Shown here one piece after another: positions 6,260 through 7,362 of a stretch of 7,362 nt of DNA. A program made the position numbers and the translations under genes. The stretch is from Bacteroidia bacterium (lineage in GTDB: Bacteria; Bacteroidota; Bacteroidia; Chitinophagales; Saprospiraceae). Each line of letters opens with the position of its first letter. Position 1 is the stretch's first letter. Location: contig JAUIIF010000221.1 in assembly GCA_030431945.1 (NCBI GenBank), forward strand, positions 1-7,362, read 5' to 3'. Under the pieces are notes generated by a model, which worked only from the letters and a program-made list of their open reading frames with translations, ran no database searches and was not told the DNA's origin.

Positions 6260-7249
6260 ATGAAGACCGAGTTGAACCAACTTTACGCCCAGGAGCCTTT
6301 ATCCAGAGACATGGCCTACGATACCCTTTCCAGGATTGGCAACGGGGAAGCGGGAGAAGCGGAAATCGCCGCCGTCGTTTCGGCCATTAATATGCGACCG
6401 GCCGTCCTTTCCGAAATTCAGGGGTTTCGTGACGCGATGCTTGACCTGGCCCTGCCCATCGACTTGGAGGGACGGGTGTCAATTGACATTGTCGGGACGG
6501 GCGGAGACGGCAAAAACACCTTCAACATCAGTACTTTATCGAGTATGGTGGTGGCGGGTGCGGGCTACCTGGTAACGAAGCACGGTAGTTACGGTGTCAG
6601 CAGCAGTGTAGGCAGCAGTGATGTATTGCTCGCCCTGGGTTATGAATTCACCAGTGACCGGGATACCCTGTTGCGGACCCTGGACCGGGCCGGCATTTGT
6701 TTTTTTCATGCTCCGCTTTTTCACCCGGCGATGAAGAACGTTGCGCCCGTCCGGCGATCGCTTCAGGTACGCAGCTTTTTCAATTTACTCGGTCCGCTGC
6801 TGAATCCGGCCAAGCCAAAGTACCAGCTTTTTGGCACCTACAACCTGGAGGTATCCCGCATTTACGATTACATCCTGCAGGACATGACGGACCGGGACTA
6901 TACCATCGTTCACGCGCTGGATGGATATGACGAAATCAGCCTGACCGGCCCGGCCAACGTCCGGAGCCGGACGCGGCAGCGCCTGCTCTACCCTGCTGAC
7001 TTTGGGTTGCCGCAGCTTGAACCAACCTCCCTGCACGGTGGTGACACCGCGGAGGAGGGCCGCAAGATCTTCCTTGACGTGCTGGAAGGGCGGGCCACGC
7101 CCGCCCAACGGCAGGTGGTATGTGCCAATGCCGGGCTCGCCATACAAACGATTAAACCGGAACAAAGCCTCCCGGACTGCGTTGCAGAGGCAGCTGCCAG
7201 TCTGGAAAGTGGTAAGGCCCGCGAGGTATTGAAGCGTCTCGTAGCGTAA
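6260..7249 (+). CDS. trpD: Anthranilate phosphoribosyltransferase
   Basis: TrpD joins anthranilate to phosphoribosyl pyrophosphate (PRPP) to give phosphoribosyl-anthranilate in cytoplasmic tryptophan synthesis. The 329-residue product is of normal family length. A helical N-terminal domain (about 1-70) precedes the PRPP-binding loop GTGGDGKNTFNIST (79-92). Then come KHGSYGVSSSVGSSD (107-121), HAPLFHPAMKNVAPVRR (150-166), FFNLLGPLLNP (173-183) and DGYDEIS (221-227), whose Asp224-Glu225 matches the family's Mg-binding pair. Two family positions differ: Ser110 replaces the usual Asn of KHGN, and Gln169 replaces the usual Gly of the LGVR block. The start at 6260 (MKTELNQLY) matches the family N-terminus; an in-frame ATG at 6080 would add 60 unconserved, basic residues spanning repeat copy 3. 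No Shine-Dalgarno is visible. No other trp gene is seen on either side. Confidence 0.95.
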   Translation: MKTELNQLYAQEPLSRDMAYDTLSRIGNGEAGEAEIAAVVSAINMRPAVLSEIQGFRDAMLDLALPIDLEGRVSIDIVGTGGDGKNTFNISTLSSMVVAGAGYLVTKHGSYGVSSSVGSSDVLLALGYEFTSDRDTLLRTLDRAGICFFHAPLFHPAMKNVAPVRRSLQVRSFFNLLGPLLNPAKPKYQLFGTYNLEVSRIYDYILQDMTDRDYTIVHALDGYDEISLTGPANVRSRTRQRLLYPADFGLPQLEPTSLHGGDTAEEGRKIFLDVLEGRATPAQRQVVCANAGLAIQTIKPEQSLPDCVAEAAASLESGKAREVLKRLVA

Positions 7250-7362
7250 GCCAGCCGGCTCTTCCTTCCTTACGCTGCACCTGCGGCCGCGCCACTAAAG
7301 TTTCGCCCCCTGATTCCCCAAGCACCGTCAGTAACAACCAGGAGTTCTTCTCCGGTCAGTAC
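7250..7362. other. Region past trpD, no assignable gene
   Basis: It contains repeat copy 4 (7255-7293), whose left end overlaps the 8-bp palindrome AGCCGGCT (7253-7260). No ATG-started plus-strand gene begins here. On the minus strand one frame is open from the right edge to a TAA at 7270-7272 (30 residues beginning VLTGEELLVVTDGAW), which could be the tail of a convergent gene or chance. No T-tailed terminator hairpin is visible after trpD. Confidence 0.5.
7255..7293 (-). repeat. Extragenic repeat, copy 4
   Basis: CCGGCTC (7255-7261), 15 pyrimidine-rich bases, then GCACCTGCGGCCGCGCC (7277-7293). The outer blocks equal copy 2 base for base and at identical spacing; the total is 28 of 39 identical positions with no gap. 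It begins six bases past the trpD stop and is inverted relative to copy 3, so the two copies face each other across trpD. The GCGGCCGC palindrome is at 7283-7290. Confidence 0.7.

Noticed and set aside
7152..7337. 61-codon minus-strand frame across the trpD 3' end
   Set aside because: It overlaps trpD antisense, and its middle is the translation of repeat copy 4.

Overview
The window reads as chromosomal DNA of a Bacteroidota bacterium, most likely from the Saprospiria/Lewinella side of the phylum. The placement rests on four things: a TrpD with Bacteroidota-style wording around its phosphoribosyl and anthranilate sites, a large periplasmic tetratricopeptide-repeat (TPR) protein paired with an outer-membrane beta-barrel of a type I know from Flavobacteriia and relatives, starts without clear Shine-Dalgarno sequences, and one TAnnTTTG-type -7 box. 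By eye the base composition is moderately GC-rich. The genus-level placement is inference.

Layout from left to right. Bases 1-184 hold no gene. They carry a short extragenic repeat at the edge and two hairpins that close the minus-strand gene next to them. Bases 185-757 (minus) encode a secreted YceI-family lipid-binding protein. Bases 758-1122 are a divergent promoter region with a second copy of the repeat, a candidate -7 box and a perfect 14-bp palindrome. Bases 1123-4281 (plus) encode a 1052-residue exported TPR protein. After a 97-base spacer, 4379-6016 (plus) encodes a 545-residue outer-membrane beta-barrel protein, probably co-transcribed with the TPR gene. A 243-base spacer follows with phased GTAATT repeats and a third repeat copy. 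Bases 6260-7249 (plus) encode anthranilate phosphoribosyltransferase (trpD), and a fourth repeat copy lies just past its stop.

How the genes relate. YceI, the TPR protein and the barrel all belong to the cell envelope. The TPR and barrel genes form a pair that I recognise as recurring together in Bacteroidota without an established function. TrpD catalyses the second committed step of tryptophan synthesis and looks functionally separate from its left-hand neighbours; no other trp gene is visible here.

The main unexplained structure is an intergenic repeat with a GCAGGTGC core. Two copies share 17 identical bases plus a 7-base motif at identical spacing. Its four clear copies sit in inverted pairs around yceI and around trpD. 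A second point of interest is a Ser in TrpD where the family's KHGN motif has Asn. I see no CRISPR array, phage gene, transposase, rRNA or tRNA.
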